Positions 39,513-48,403 of a stretch of 64,000 bases of DNA are shown in pieces. The position numbers and the translations under genes are program-made. The stretch is from Microvirga subterranea. Lineage in GTDB: Bacteria; Pseudomonadota; Alphaproteobacteria; Rhizobiales; Beijerinckiaceae. The notes beneath the pieces are model-generated. The model saw only the letters and a list, made by a program, of their open reading frames with translations, searched no databases and was not told the DNA's origin. Position 1 is the stretch's first letter; each line of letters begins with the position of its first letter. Location of the stretch: positions 772,115 through 836,114 of the forward strand of contig NZ_QQBB01000001.1 of assembly GCF_003350535.1 (NCBI RefSeq). Direction: 5' to 3'.

Positions 39513-39658
39513 ACCTCATCCTGAGGAGCCTGCGCAGCAGGCGTCTCGAAGGAGGTTCCAGCGCTCTCTGGAGACGCCTCGTCCTTCGAGACGGTGCTCC
39601 GCACCTCCTCAGGATGAGGCTTCGAGACGGACCTGACGGTCCCCCTCAGGATGAGGGC
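39513..39658. repeat. Palindromic extragenic repeat (CCTCATCCTGAGGA type)
   Basis: The unit CCTCATCCTGAGGA is repeated inverted as TCCTCAGGATGAGG near 39606-39619, and again as CCTCAGGATGAGG near 39645-39657, with GTCTCGAAGGA / CCTTCGAGAC arms between. It fills most of the gap between the hydrolase and catalase genes. This is a common intergenic repeat of Rhizobiales, not an insertion sequence. Confidence 0.75.
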
Positions 39659-39681
39659 TATGTTGTACTTCGCTTCAAAAC

Positions 39682-39710
39682 AAAAACGGCCCGGGATCGC
39701 TCCCGGGCCG
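39682..39710 (-). terminator. Intrinsic terminator of the catalase gene
   Basis: On the minus strand, the stem CGGCCCGGGA / TCCCGGGCCG with a 4-base loop is followed by TTTTTG. It starts about 30 bases after the catalase stop. Confidence 0.88.
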
Positions 39711-39739
39711 CTTCGTTCTGCCCCTACGGGTTCTGCCGC

Positions 39740-41206
39740 TTATTCCGCAGCCTGGATCATGACCGCGCCCTTCAGGCCCATGCGGTCGGCGACGCCGAGG
39801 CCGTAGGCCTTGTCCGCCAGGTAGAAGTGCACGATCTGGCGCTTCACGATTTCCTCCGGCACGCCCTGCATCGCCTCGGCGATGTTGTCCATGAGGCGCT
39901 CCTGCTCCTCGGGCGTCATGAGACGGAAGAGGTCGCCGGGCTGCTTGTAGTCGTCGTTGCCGGCGCGGTGGTCGTAGCGGTCGGCATCGCCCGAGATCTT
40001 GAGCGGCGGCTCCGCGGCGCGCTGCGTCTGCACCGGCCCTCCGAAGGAGTTCGGCTCGTAATAGGCGTTACCCCGGTTCGGGATGTCGAACAGCATGCCG
40101 CCGTCCGCATGGTAGTGGTGCACCGGGCAGCGCGGGCGGTTCACCGGCAGCGCCTCGTAGTGGGTGCCGACGCGGTAGCGGTGCGCATCCGCATAGGCGA
40201 AGATACGGCCCTGCAGCATCTTGTCGGGCGAGAAGCCGATGCCCGGCACGATGTTCGACGGCGAGAACGAGGACTGCTCGACCTCCGCGAAATAGTGCTG
40301 CGCATTCCGGTTGAGTTCGAGAATGCCGACCTCGATCAGCGGGTAATCCGCATGCGGCCACACCTTCGTGACGTCGAAGGGGTTGTAGGGCGTCTTCTCG
40401 GCGTCGGTCTCCGGCATGATCTGCACGCAGAACTTCCAGCGCGGGAACTCGCCGTTCTCGATCGCCTCATAGAGGTCGCGCTGGGCGCTCTCGCGGTCCT
40501 TGGCGACGACGGCCTCGGCCTCGCGGTTCGTCCAGGTCTTGATGCCCTGCATCGACTTGAAGTGGAACTTCACCCAGTAGCGCTCGCCGGCCTCGTTGAT
40601 GAACGAGTAGGTGTGCGACCCGAAACCGTGCATGAAGCGGTAGCCCTGCGGCAGGCCGCGATCCGAGAACAGGATCGTCACCTGGTGCAGGCTCTCGGGG
40701 CTGAGCGACCAGAAATCCCACATGGCGGTGGCGGAACGCAGGTTCGTGGCCGGATGGCGCTTCTGCGTGCGGATGAAATCGGGGAACTTCACCGGGTCGC
40801 GGACGAAGAACACCGGCGTGTTGTTGCCGACGATGTCCCAATTGCCTTCTTCCGTGTAGACCTTGAGGGCGAAGCCGCGCACGTCGCGCTCGGCGTCAGC
40901 CGCGCCGCGCTCGCCGGCCACCGTCGAGAAGCGCAGGAACACCTCGGTCTGCTTGCCGACCTCGGAGAATACCTTCGCCTTGGAATACTTGCTGATGTCG
41001 TTGGTGATCGTCAGGGTGCCGTAGGCGGCCGAGCCCTTGGCGTGCACCACGCGCTCCGGAATGCGCTCGCGGTTCTGGTGCGCCAGCTTCTCGATCAGCT
41101 GGTAGTCCTGGAGGAGCAGCGGACCGCGCGGTCCGGCCGAGATGCTGTTCTGGTTGTCGGGGATCGGCGCACCGGCCGTCGTGGTCATGGTCGTGCTTTT
41201 GGTCAT
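39740..41206 (-). CDS. katA: Catalase (monofunctional, heme b)
   Basis: 488 residues from the ATG at 41206 with GAGAGG upstream. The active-site His lies in [12 protein letters not shown], the distal Asn in [10 protein letters not shown], and the heme ligand Tyr in [12 protein letters not shown]. This is a small-subunit (clade 3) catalase that splits hydrogen peroxide. It is divergent from oxyR, its usual activator. The first 17 residues are disordered-looking and Thr-rich. Confidence 0.97.
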   Translation of the reverse strand: MTKSTTMTTTAGAPIPDNQNSISAGPRGPLLLQDYQLIEKLAHQNRERIPERVVHAKGSAAYGTLTITNDISKYSKAKVFSEVGKQTEVFLRFSTVAGERGAADAERDVRGFALKVYTEEGNWDIVGNNTPVFFVRDPVKFPDFIRTQKRHPATNLRSATAMWDFWSLSPESLHQVTILFSDRGLPQGYRFMHGFGSHTYSFINEAGERYWVKFHFKSMQGIKTWTNREAEAVVAKDRESAQRDLYEAIENGEFPRWKFCVQIMPETDAEKTPYNPFDVTKVWPHADYPLIEVGILELNRNAQHYFAEVEQSSFSPSNIVPGIGFSPDKMLQGRIFAYADAHRYRVGTHYEALPVNRPRCPVHHYHADGGMLFDIPNRGNAYYEPNSFGGPVQTQRAAEPPLKISGDADRYDHRAGNDDYKQPGDLFRLMTPEEQERLMDNIAEAMQGVPEEIVKRQIVHFYLADKAYGLGVADRMGLKGAVMIQAAE

Positions 41207-41275
41207 GGTCCTCTCCAAAGCTTGTCCGGACCATGCCTAAACTGCCCGATCAGGTCCAATCGCTTTGCCTGCGGC

Positions 41276-41300
41276 GGCCGATAAGGTTATCTTATCGGCC
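41276..41300. promoter_or_regulatory. 25-base perfect palindrome abutting the oxyR start codon
   Basis: Arms GGCCGATAAG and CTTATCGGCC flank the 5-base centre GTTAT. The last base touches the oxyR ATG at 41301, and the site is about 70-94 bases upstream of the catalase start. No ribosome site is seen outside the palindrome. It may be the OxyR operator between katA and oxyR, or an RNA hairpin. Confidence 0.6.
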
Positions 41301-42266
41301 ATGGTCACTCTAAGGCAGCTCCGCTATTTCGAAACCCTCTCCCGCACGCGCCATTTCGGCATGGCGGCGAGCCAGTGCGCCGTTACCCAGCCGGCCTTGT
41401 CCATGCAGATCAAGGAGCTGGAGCAGGAGCTCGGCATCGGCCTGGTCGAACGGCGTGGCAACGCCGTTGCGCTGACGCTCGCCGGCCAGGAGATCGCCGC
41501 CCGCGCCGGGGCGATCCTGACCCAGGTGCGCGAGCTCACCGACTTCGCCTGCCAGCAGCGCGGCGTCCTGACGGGACCGCTGCGGCTCGGCATCATCCCG
41601 TCGGTGGCGCCCTATCTCCTGCCCAGCCTTCTCCACGGGGTGGCGACGAACCATCCGGCCCTCGACCTGCTCGTGCGCGAGACACAGACCGACACGCTGG
41701 TCGAGGAGCTGGCGCGTGGCGACCTCGATGCGGCGCTGCTGGCCCTGCCCGTATCGCACGGCCAGCTCGAGAGCATGGCGCTCTTCGACGACCGCTTCCT
41801 CATCGCCGTGCAGGCCCAGGCCGCCGCCGGCTGGTCGCCGGACAATCTGCACACCCGCATGATGCGCGAGCGCCTGCTGCTGCTCGAGGAGGGACACTGC
41901 CTGCGCGACCAGGCGCTGCAGTTCTGCCAGATCGCGAACGTGCAGGCCCGCAAGGCCCTCGGGGCGGCGTCGCTGACCACCATTATGCAGATGGTGGCGG
42001 CCGGCCACGGCATCACCCTGCTGCCGGAGCTCTGCGCCGCCGCCGAGGTCGACCGGCAGCGCATCGCCCTAATCCAGTTTCCCGAGGAGCCGCCCATGCG
42101 CACCATCGGGCTCGCCTGGCGGCGGACGTCGAGCCGGAAGGCGGATTTCGCTGCGCTCGGCACGCTGATCCGGGAATTGCGCCTGACCGAGCAGGGCGGC
42201 GAAAACCCGCCCGCGCTTGAAGCGTTGACGGATGCGAACCCGATCCCGCGCGTGAAGGAGGCCTGA
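41301..42266 (+). CDS. oxyR: OxyR hydrogen-peroxide sensor (LysR family)
   Basis: 321 residues from the ATG at 41301. The N-terminal LysR helix-turn-helix begins VTLRQLRYFETLSRTRHFGMAA. The redox pair is Cys200 and Cys209 in GHCLRDQALQFC, aligning with E. coli Cys199 and Cys208, so peroxide sensing is well supported. It is divergent from katA and 1 base before the FrnE-like gene. An upstream frame to 41265 is not used, since the palindrome lies there. Confidence 0.96.
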   Translation: MVTLRQLRYFETLSRTRHFGMAASQCAVTQPALSMQIKELEQELGIGLVERRGNAVALTLAGQEIAARAGAILTQVRELTDFACQQRGVLTGPLRLGIIPSVAPYLLPSLLHGVATNHPALDLLVRETQTDTLVEELARGDLDAALLALPVSHGQLESMALFDDRFLIAVQAQAAAGWSPDNLHTRMMRERLLLLEEGHCLRDQALQFCQIANVQARKALGAASLTTIMQMVAAGHGITLLPELCAAAEVDRQRIALIQFPEEPPMRTIGLAWRRTSSRKADFAALGTLIRELRLTEQGGENPPALEALTDANPIPRVKEA

Positions 42267-42267
42267 G

Positions 42268-42894
42268 ATGCCGAAGGACACCGCCATCCAGATCTCCGTC
42301 TGGAGCGACTACGTCTGCCCGTTCTGCTATCTCGAAGTGCCGGTCCTCGACCAGATCAGGCGCGAGCTCGGCGACGAGGTGGCGATCGACTGGCGCGCCT
42401 TCGAGCTGCGGCCCGATCCCGTACCAACCCTCGATCCCAATGCGGAATACCTGCACCGGGTCTGGAACCAGTCGGTCTATCCGATGGCGAAGGAGAGGGG
42501 TCTCTCTTTAAGCCTCCCGCCGGTTCAGCCGCGCAGCCGCAAGGCGCATGAGGCGGCCGAGTTCGCCCGCGAGGCCGGCCTGCTCGATGAGATGAACAGG
42601 GCCCTGTTCCGTGCCTTCTTCGAGGAGGGGCGCGATCTGGCGGATCTCGATGTCCTGCTCGACGTCGGGGAACTGGCCGGGTTGGAGCGCGGCGACCTGC
42701 GCGAGGCGCTCGAGAAGAATCGCTACACGCAGAAGGTCCTGGAGGATGAGCATCTGGCGCAGCAGATCGGCATCACGGGCGTGCCGGCGCTCGTCATCGG
42801 CGGCGGACGGCATGCCTATCTGCTCAGCGGCGCTCAGCCCGTCGAGACGGTGAGGGAGGTCATCGCGAAGGCGACACGCGAGGCCGCTTCATAG
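42268..42894 (+). CDS. FrnE-like DsbA family oxidoreductase
   Basis: 208 residues with the thioredoxin-fold CPFC motif at 17-20 (SDYVCPFCYLE) and the cis-Pro loop TGVPALVIGG at about 170. No signal peptide, so it is cytoplasmic, as with FrnE proteins. It starts 1 base after oxyR and is probably co-transcribed and peroxide-induced. The natural substrate is unknown. Confidence 0.9.
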   Translation: MPKDTAIQISVWSDYVCPFCYLEVPVLDQIRRELGDEVAIDWRAFELRPDPVPTLDPNAEYLHRVWNQSVYPMAKERGLSLSLPPVQPRSRKAHEAAEFAREAGLLDEMNRALFRAFFEEGRDLADLDVLLDVGELAGLERGDLREALEKNRYTQKVLEDEHLAQQIGITGVPALVIGGGRHAYLLSGAQPVETVREVIAKATREAAS

Positions 42895-42922
42895 AAAAGG
42901 CCTCCCGCCGGGTGCGGGAGGC
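42895..42922 (-). terminator. Intrinsic terminator of the tsuA-like gene
   Basis: On the minus strand, the arms AGGCCTCCCGC and GCGGGAGGCCT with a short loop are followed by TTTT. It begins 25 bases beyond the stop codon at 42948. It also overlaps the end of the FrnE-like gene, where it may act in the other direction without a T run. Confidence 0.8.
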
Positions 42923-42947
42923 CTCGTCTGGAAGGTGCCTGCCGGGA

Positions 42948-44183
42948 TCAGCAGCCGGAAAGCTTCACGCGCTCGACCTCGAGGCCGAAGTAAGGGCGGA
43001 TCCTGGTGCCGAGCACGTTGCCGAAGAACGCCGCCACCAGCCAGACCCAGCCGTGCAGGCTGCCCGAGGCGATGCCGGAGAAGTAGGCGCCGATGTTGCA
43101 CCCATAGGCGAGGCGGGCGCCGTAGCCGAGGAGCAGGCCGCCCACGATCGCGGCGGCCGCCGAGCGCAGCGGAATGCGCCAGGTCGGCGAGAACCGGCCG
43201 GCGAGCGCCGCCGCGAGGAGCGCGCCGAGCACGATGCCGAAATCCATCACGGAGGTGACGTCGTTGAGGACGCTGCCGTTGAGCTCGGCCTGCCGCGCCG
43301 GCGAAGCCCAGTAGGGCCAGCTCGCCACGTCGAAGCCGATCACGGCCGCGATCTTCGAGCCCCACAGGGCGAAGGCGGAGGTGATGCCCCAGGGACGACC
43401 GGCGAGATAGAGGGTCGCGAAGTTCAGGAGCGCGAGCGCCACTGCACCGGCAACCAGCGGCCAGGGGCCGCGCAGGAAGCGGGCGAGGCCCTGACGCGGG
43501 GACGGATTGGCCTCGACGAGGCGTCCGTGCCGGCGCTTTTCCAGCACTACGGTCACGGCCGCGATGGCGGCGAAGACCGCAAGCTGGAACGCCAGCGCCG
43601 TCCAGGGACCCCAGGCTTCGACGAGGGAGATCCTGGGCAGGCTCGGCAGGGCCGTCCACCAGTGCAGATGCGCAGCCCCGATGGCGGAGCCGGCAATGAA
43701 GGCCGCGAGCGTGATCAGCATGCGGGTCGAACCGCCGCCGACCGTGTAGAGCGTGCCGGAGGCGCAGCCGCCGCCAAGCTGCATGCCGATGCCGAAGATG
43801 AAGGCGCCGAAGATCACCGAAACGCCCGCGGGCGACACGAGGCCGGAGACGGGCTGGCCGAAGAGGGAGCCGGCGGCGAGCACGGGGAAAAATAGCGCGG
43901 ACGCGATGGCGAGCATCACCATTTGGGCGCGCAGACCCTCGCCGCGCCGGTCGGCGATGAAGACGCGCCAGGCGGACGTGAATCCGAAAGCCGCGTGATA
44001 GAGCACGAGGCCCAGCGCGGCGCCGAGCACGTAGAGAGCGGCCTGCTTCGGGTTGACGACGGCGCCGATGAGCGCCGCGCCGCCCAGGATGCCGGCGGCG
44101 GCGAGAAGCGACGTCGGGACATTGATGCCCAGGGACGTCCGGGCCGTCACGGGGCCCGACGAGGCGAATGCGGAGCTTGACAT
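42948..44183 (-). CDS. tsuA: YeeE/YedE (TsuA)-type thiosulfate importer
   Basis: 411 residues with about ten membrane segments. The conserved cysteines stand in MQLGGGCASGTLYTVGG and GYGARLAYGCNIGAYFSGIAS, which in TsuA relay thiosulfate across the membrane. A third Cys is the last residue. It is divergent from cysK, giving a thiosulfate-to-cysteine arrangement. No TusA-like partner (YeeD) is adjacent. The family is secure; thiosulfate rather than another sulfur species is inferred. Confidence 0.85.
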   Translation of the reverse strand: MSSSAFASSGPVTARTSLGINVPTSLLAAAGILGGAALIGAVVNPKQAALYVLGAALGLVLYHAAFGFTSAWRVFIADRRGEGLRAQMVMLAIASALFFPVLAAGSLFGQPVSGLVSPAGVSVIFGAFIFGIGMQLGGGCASGTLYTVGGGSTRMLITLAAFIAGSAIGAAHLHWWTALPSLPRISLVEAWGPWTALAFQLAVFAAIAAVTVVLEKRRHGRLVEANPSPRQGLARFLRGPWPLVAGAVALALLNFATLYLAGRPWGITSAFALWGSKIAAVIGFDVASWPYWASPARQAELNGSVLNDVTSVMDFGIVLGALLAAALAGRFSPTWRIPLRSAAAAIVGGLLLGYGARLAYGCNIGAYFSGIASGSLHGWVWLVAAFFGNVLGTRIRPYFGLEVERVKLSGC

Positions 44184-44400
44184 GATGTTTCCTCAGCTGC
44201 GTCCCGGCTGTAGTCCGGCCGCGTTCCAGCATGAGGCCGAAAGATGTGGTTCCTTGAATAATACGTCAAGACATGTAAATATAAATTAAATTACAAATTG
44301 ATGATGTATTTTCCAGTGCCTTGAATCCTCCGGGCGGCTCTTCATCTCCCAGACGAACGGCTGCAATCCGCTTTCGCCGCAAAAAGAAGCGTAACACCCT

Positions 44401-45432
44401 ATGACCATCAAACCTGACGTCCTTGCCGCGATCGGCGGCACGCCCCTGATCAAGCTCCGCCAGGCCTCGGAGCTGACCGGGTGCACGATCCTCGGCAAGG
44501 CGGAGTTCATGAACCCCGGCCAGTCGGTGAAGGACCGGGCGGCTCTCGCGATCATTCAGGATGCGGTCCGGCGCGGCGCCCTGCGTCCGGGCGGCGTCAT
44601 CGTCGAAGGCACGGCCGGCAACACGGGGATCGGCCTCGCGCTCGTCGGCAACGCGCTCGGGTTCCGCACCATCATCGTCATTCCCGAGACCCAGAGCCAG
44701 GAGAAGAAGGACATGCTCCGCCTCGCCGGCGCGGAGCTGATCGAGGTTCCGGCGGTGCCCTACGCCAACCCGAACAACTACGTGAAGGTCTCGGGCAGGC
44801 TGGCCGAGCGTCTCGCCGCAAGCGAGCCCAACGGGGCGATCTGGGCGAACCAGTTCGACAACGTGGCCAACCGCCAGGGGCATATCGAGACGACCGGTCC
44901 CGAGATCTGGGAGCAGACCGACGGCAAGGTCGATGGCTTCATCTGCGCGGTCGGCACCGGCGGCACGCTGGCGGGCGTCGGCATCGCCCTGAAGGAGCGC
45001 AACCCGAAGGTCACGATCGGCCTCGCCGACCCGATGGGCGCGGCGCTCTACAGCTACTATACGACCGGCGAGCTGAAGGCGACCGGCTCGTCCATCACGG
45101 AAGGAATCGGCCAGGGCCGCATCACGGCCAATCTCCAGGATGCGCCCATCGACGTGGCGTTCCAGATTCCCGACGAGGAGGCGCTGCCGGTCATCTTCGA
45201 TCTTCTGGAGCACGAGGGCCTGTGCCTCGGCGGCTCGTCCGGCATCAACGTCGCGGGCGCGATCCGTCTCGCGCGCCATCTCGGGCCGGGGCACACCATC
45301 GTGACCGTGCTGTGCGACTACGGCACGCGCTACCAGTCGAAGCTCTTCAATCCGGACTTCCTGCGCGCCAAGAACCTGCCGGTTCCCGAGTGGCTCGATC
45401 GTCGGAGCAGCATCGACCCGGGTCTGGTCTGA
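44401..45432 (+). CDS. cysK: Cysteine synthase A
   Basis: 343 residues. The PLP lysine is Lys44 in NPGQSVKDRAA, with the substrate loop EGTAGNTGIGLAL and the phosphate cup VGTGGTLAGVG. It makes cysteine from O-acetylserine and sulfide, or S-sulfocysteine from thiosulfate if of the CysM type. It is divergent from tsuA with a 217-base AT-rich promoter gap. The long C-terminal segment NPDFLRAKNLPVPEWL is typical of alphaproteobacterial enzymes. Confidence 0.95.
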   Translation: MTIKPDVLAAIGGTPLIKLRQASELTGCTILGKAEFMNPGQSVKDRAALAIIQDAVRRGALRPGGVIVEGTAGNTGIGLALVGNALGFRTIIVIPETQSQEKKDMLRLAGAELIEVPAVPYANPNNYVKVSGRLAERLAASEPNGAIWANQFDNVANRQGHIETTGPEIWEQTDGKVDGFICAVGTGGTLAGVGIALKERNPKVTIGLADPMGAALYSYYTTGELKATGSSITEGIGQGRITANLQDAPIDVAFQIPDEEALPVIFDLLEHEGLCLGGSSGINVAGAIRLARHLGPGHTIVTVLCDYGTRYQSKLFNPDFLRAKNLPVPEWLDRRSSIDPGLV

Positions 45433-45489
45433 CCCGTCATCGTGTCCGCGCGCTGCGCCGATTCCGAACAGCGCGCGGATGTTACAGGC

Positions 45490-45969
45490 TTACGCCGCAG
45501 GCGGAGTCTCGGTCTGCTCCGGAGCAGGCGTCGATCCGGGGGCGCTGCCCTCGGGACGCTGCGGCTGGTGATGCGGCTGCGAGCGCACGAGGTTCGCGGT
45601 CGGGCGGCTGGAGGCGGGCGCCGACGGCTTCGCGTTCGTCAGATGAAGATCGGTCTGGATGCTGTCGAGAAGATCGACGAGCCAGTTGTGGCCGGCCTGC
45701 AATCCGTCGCGGACGGCGGATTTCGCGATGTCGAGCTTCGCCGAGATCTCCATGGCGTTGCGCGACGGCAGAGCGACGAATTCCTGCTCGATCGATCCCA
45801 GCTCGCGCAGCAGCTCCTCACGCAGCCCGCGCTGCTCGTCGACCATGATCAGCGGCGACGTCAGCATGCCGCGCAGGGCAGCCCAGCGCAGGCCGAGAGC
45901 GCTGACCGATTGGGATCCTTCAAGTCCAGCCATATGTTTCGGTTCGGCCACGGCGTTGTCCTTTTTCAC
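45490..45969 (-). CDS. Protein of unknown function with disordered tail
   Basis: 159 residues from a GTG at 45969. A helical core (about 25-110) is followed by a Pro/Ser/Ala/Gln-rich tail (about 115-159). No signal peptide or membrane segment is seen. It lies convergent to cysK with a 57-base gap. I do not recognise the family; the amino-acid make-up and codon use support a real gene. Confidence 0.6.
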   Translation of the reverse strand: MKKDNAVAEPKHMAGLEGSQSVSALGLRWAALRGMLTSPLIMVDEQRGLREELLRELGSIEQEFVALPSRNAMEISAKLDIAKSAVRDGLQAGHNWLVDLLDSIQTDLHLTNAKPSAPASSRPTANLVRSQPHHQPQRPEGSAPGSTPAPEQTETPPAA

Positions 45970-46063
45970 ATGAGGGGAGAATCACAGGTCACAGCTAGTG
46001 TGACGCGTGTGGCGTGAATCGGGCAGCACCCGAAAAACGGGCCGCAAAATGCGGCCCGGAAGG

Positions 46064-46831
46064 TTAACGAATGAAGAAATAAAGCGTGAGCAGCGCGCCG
46101 ACTGCGATCACGAGCCAGCGAATGGCAGCCGGAGGCAGGCGCCGGCCGAACACGACGCCGAGATATCCGCCGATCACCGATGCGCCACCGACGATGGCGG
46201 TCTCGCGCCAGCTCACGAGTCCCGCGATGATGAAGAGCACGACGGCCACGAGCTGGATCACGGTCGAGCAGAGATGCTTGGCGGAGTTGATCAGGTGGAA
46301 GTCGTCGCCCTCCGTGATCGCGAGCGCCGCCAGCATGACGATGCCCATGCCGGCGCCGAAGAAGCCGCCGTAGACCGCCACGATGAGCTGGAACGCGAGG
46401 CCCGCCGCCCACGCCTTCGTGGACGGGTGATGGCCCTCCTGGCGTCCGATGGTGCGGGCCAGCGCCACGATCTTCGGGCTCGCGGCGAAGAGCAGCGTCG
46501 CGAAGAGGAGCAGCCACGGCACGAGCTGGCGAAACGATGCATTGTCCGTGACGGTCAGGATGTAGGCGCCCGCGAGGCCGCCGATCAGGCTCACCACCCC
46601 GAGCGCCGCGAAGCGCCGGAGATTGGCCAGGAGCTCCTTGCGGTACGCCCAGGCGCTGGCGAGGTTCGCGGGCGTGACCGCCACTGCGCTCGTGGCGTTG
46701 GCGACGACCGGCGGCAGGCCCGCCGCGACGAGCGCCGAGAACGTGAAGAAGGTTCCTCCGCCCGCGATGGCATTGACGAGGCCGGCCGCGAGACCGGACG
46801 CGGCGAGGAGGAGCGCGGTTGAGAGATCCAT
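46064..46831 (-). CDS. TSUP (TauE/SafE) sulfite exporter family permease
   Basis: 255 residues from the ATG at 46831 (MDLSTALLLAASGLAAGLVNAIAGGG). The frame extends to 46990, but the extra residues look non-coding. Eight membrane segments and the duplicated GGGTFFTFSALVAAGLPPVVANATS / GGFFGAGMGIVMLAAL motifs define the family. Such proteins export sulfite or organosulfonates. It is near tsuA and cysK, so a sulfur-related role is plausible but inferred. Confidence 0.9.
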   Translation of the reverse strand: MDLSTALLLAASGLAAGLVNAIAGGGTFFTFSALVAAGLPPVVANATSAVAVTPANLASAWAYRKELLANLRRFAALGVVSLIGGLAGAYILTVTDNASFRQLVPWLLLFATLLFAASPKIVALARTIGRQEGHHPSTKAWAAGLAFQLIVAVYGGFFGAGMGIVMLAALAITEGDDFHLINSAKHLCSTVIQLVAVVLFIIAGLVSWRETAIVGGASVIGGYLGVVFGRRLPPAAIRWLVIAVGALLTLYFFIR

Positions 46832-47028
46832 GATCGTCAGTCTGCCGTCGTGAGATGCGCCGAACGGCCAGGACGGCCGCGGAACGGGGTTACAGGTTTT
46901 CCAGGCGCGAGAGACGAAAGTCCAGAGGAAAAACCGCATGGCGGCATGACGCCCGCGAACGGCCGCCGCGCACCTTGCCGGGCCGGGCAAGCGCGCAATC
47001 TAACCGGCCTTGAAGCGAGGAGCCTGCC

Positions 47029-48051
47029 ATGCCCGATGCACAGAACCGCCGGATCGTCCTGGCCGCCCGCCCGAAAGGCGAGCCGAAGCCCTCCGACTTC
47101 CGCCTCGAGACTGCGCCGGTGCCCGAGCCGGCCGACGGACAGGTGCTGCTGCGAACCCTGTGGCTGTCGCTCGATCCCTACATGCGCGGCCGCATGAGCG
47201 CCGCGAAATCCTACGCCAAGCCCCTGGAGATCGGCGACGTGATGGTGGGCGGCACCGTGAGCGAGGTGGTGGAATCGAAGCTCCACGGCTTTGCGGCCGG
47301 CGACGTCGTGCAGGGCTATGCCGGGTGGCAGGACTATGCCGTTTCGGACGGGACCGGCCTGCGCAAGCTCGATCCGGGGCTGGCGCCGGTCCAGACGTCG
47401 CTCGGGGTTCTCGGCATGCCGGGCATGACCGCCTATACGGGCCTCATGAACATCGGGCAGCCCAAGCCCGGCGAAACCGTGGTGGTGGCGGCCGCGACCG
47501 GTCCCGTGGGATCCATGGTGGGCCAGATCGCGAGGCTGAAGGGGTGCCGCGCCGTCGGCATCGCGGGCGGGCCGGAGAAGTGCCGCCACCTCATCGAGGA
47601 CCTGGGCTTCGACGCGGCGATCGACCACCGCTCGCCCGACATGCCCGAGCAACTGGCGCAGGCCTGCCCGAAAGGGATCGACATCTATTTCGAGAACGTG
47701 GGCGGCGCGGTGTGGAGCGCCGTGTTCCCGCTGCTGAACGACTTCGCCCGGATTCCGGTCTGCGGCCTGGTGGCCCATTACAACGATACGGCGCCCCCGC
47801 CCGGTCCGGACCGCCTGCCCCAGCTCATGAGCGCCGTGCTGTCCCGGCGCCTGACCCTGCGCGGCTTCATCGTCGGCGACTTCGCGTCCCAGGCGGAAGA
47901 CTTCGGCCGCGAGGCCTCGCAATGGCTCCGAGAGGGCCGGATCAAGTATCGCGAAGACGTGGTGGACGGGCTCGAAAATGCTCCGCAGGCCCTGATCGGG
48001 TTGCTTCAGGGCCACAACTTCGGAAAACTTCTCGTGCGAGTGAAACAGTAG
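47029..48051 (+). CDS. NADP-dependent MDR oxidoreductase (CurA-like)
   Basis: 340 residues without zinc ligands. The NADPH site is VVVAAATGPVGSMVGQIARLKG, with GIAGGPEKC, DAAIDHRSPD and FENVGGAVW. The N-terminal RNRRIVLAARPKGEPKPSDF type sequence (QNRRIVLAARPKGEP) and MRGRMSAAKSYAKPLEIGDVM match curcumin-type reductases (CurA/YncB). It reduces double bonds of activated enones. It is divergent from the TSUP gene by 197 bases. Confidence 0.93.
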   Translation: MPDAQNRRIVLAARPKGEPKPSDFRLETAPVPEPADGQVLLRTLWLSLDPYMRGRMSAAKSYAKPLEIGDVMVGGTVSEVVESKLHGFAAGDVVQGYAGWQDYAVSDGTGLRKLDPGLAPVQTSLGVLGMPGMTAYTGLMNIGQPKPGETVVVAAATGPVGSMVGQIARLKGCRAVGIAGGPEKCRHLIEDLGFDAAIDHRSPDMPEQLAQACPKGIDIYFENVGGAVWSAVFPLLNDFARIPVCGLVAHYNDTAPPPGPDRLPQLMSAVLSRRLTLRGFIVGDFASQAEDFGREASQWLREGRIKYREDVVDGLENAPQALIGLLQGHNFGKLLVRVKQ

Positions 48052-48114
48052 ATTGCTGTGGATCGCGGGACTCGATTATTGCCTTGGTCCGGCCAAAGGC
48101 GGACTTTTAACGGC

Positions 48115-48375
48115 ATGTCGAACGTGATCCCCTTCTCCTCGCGCTCCAAGCAGCGGACGCCTGCGGCATCCCCTGCGGAGGAGGAGAGAGCTGCGCTCGC
48201 TGCCGACCTGATCGCGCTGATCGATCAGGTCCGCGAGGTGACAGGGCGCGTCGCGGTCCTGCCGGGGCCGCGGCTCCACGTGGAGCAGACGGCCCAGCAT
48301 CTCCTGGATGCGGCGACCGATCTCGAATCCGCCGCCGATGCCCTCACCGAGGGCGGGGAATGGGTGCCGTTCTAG
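48115..48375 (+). CDS. Small protein of unknown function
   Basis: 86 residues from the ATG at 48115 (MSNVIPFSSRSKQR), in frame with a longer open stretch. A probable amphipathic helix follows (EEERAALAADLIALIDQVREVTG). The start is unlike its neighbours, and SNVIPF-type starts are common in small alphaproteobacterial proteins. It stands 63 bases after the CurA-like gene and may be co-transcribed. Function unknown. Confidence 0.6.
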   Translation: MSNVIPFSSRSKQRTPAASPAEEERAALAADLIALIDQVREVTGRVAVLPGPRLHVEQTAQHLLDAATDLESAADALTEGGEWVPF

Positions 48376-48403
48376 CCCGGACCGACCGTCCGACAGGAAC
48401 GTC

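Noticed and set aside
39513..39658. Insertion sequence remnant
   Set aside because: No transposase frame or target-site duplication; the palindromic core is typical of scattered extragenic repeats.
46832..46990. N-terminal extension of the TSUP permease
   Set aside because: The extra residues are charged and Arg/Pro-rich with no membrane segment, while the ATG at 46831 gives the usual family start.
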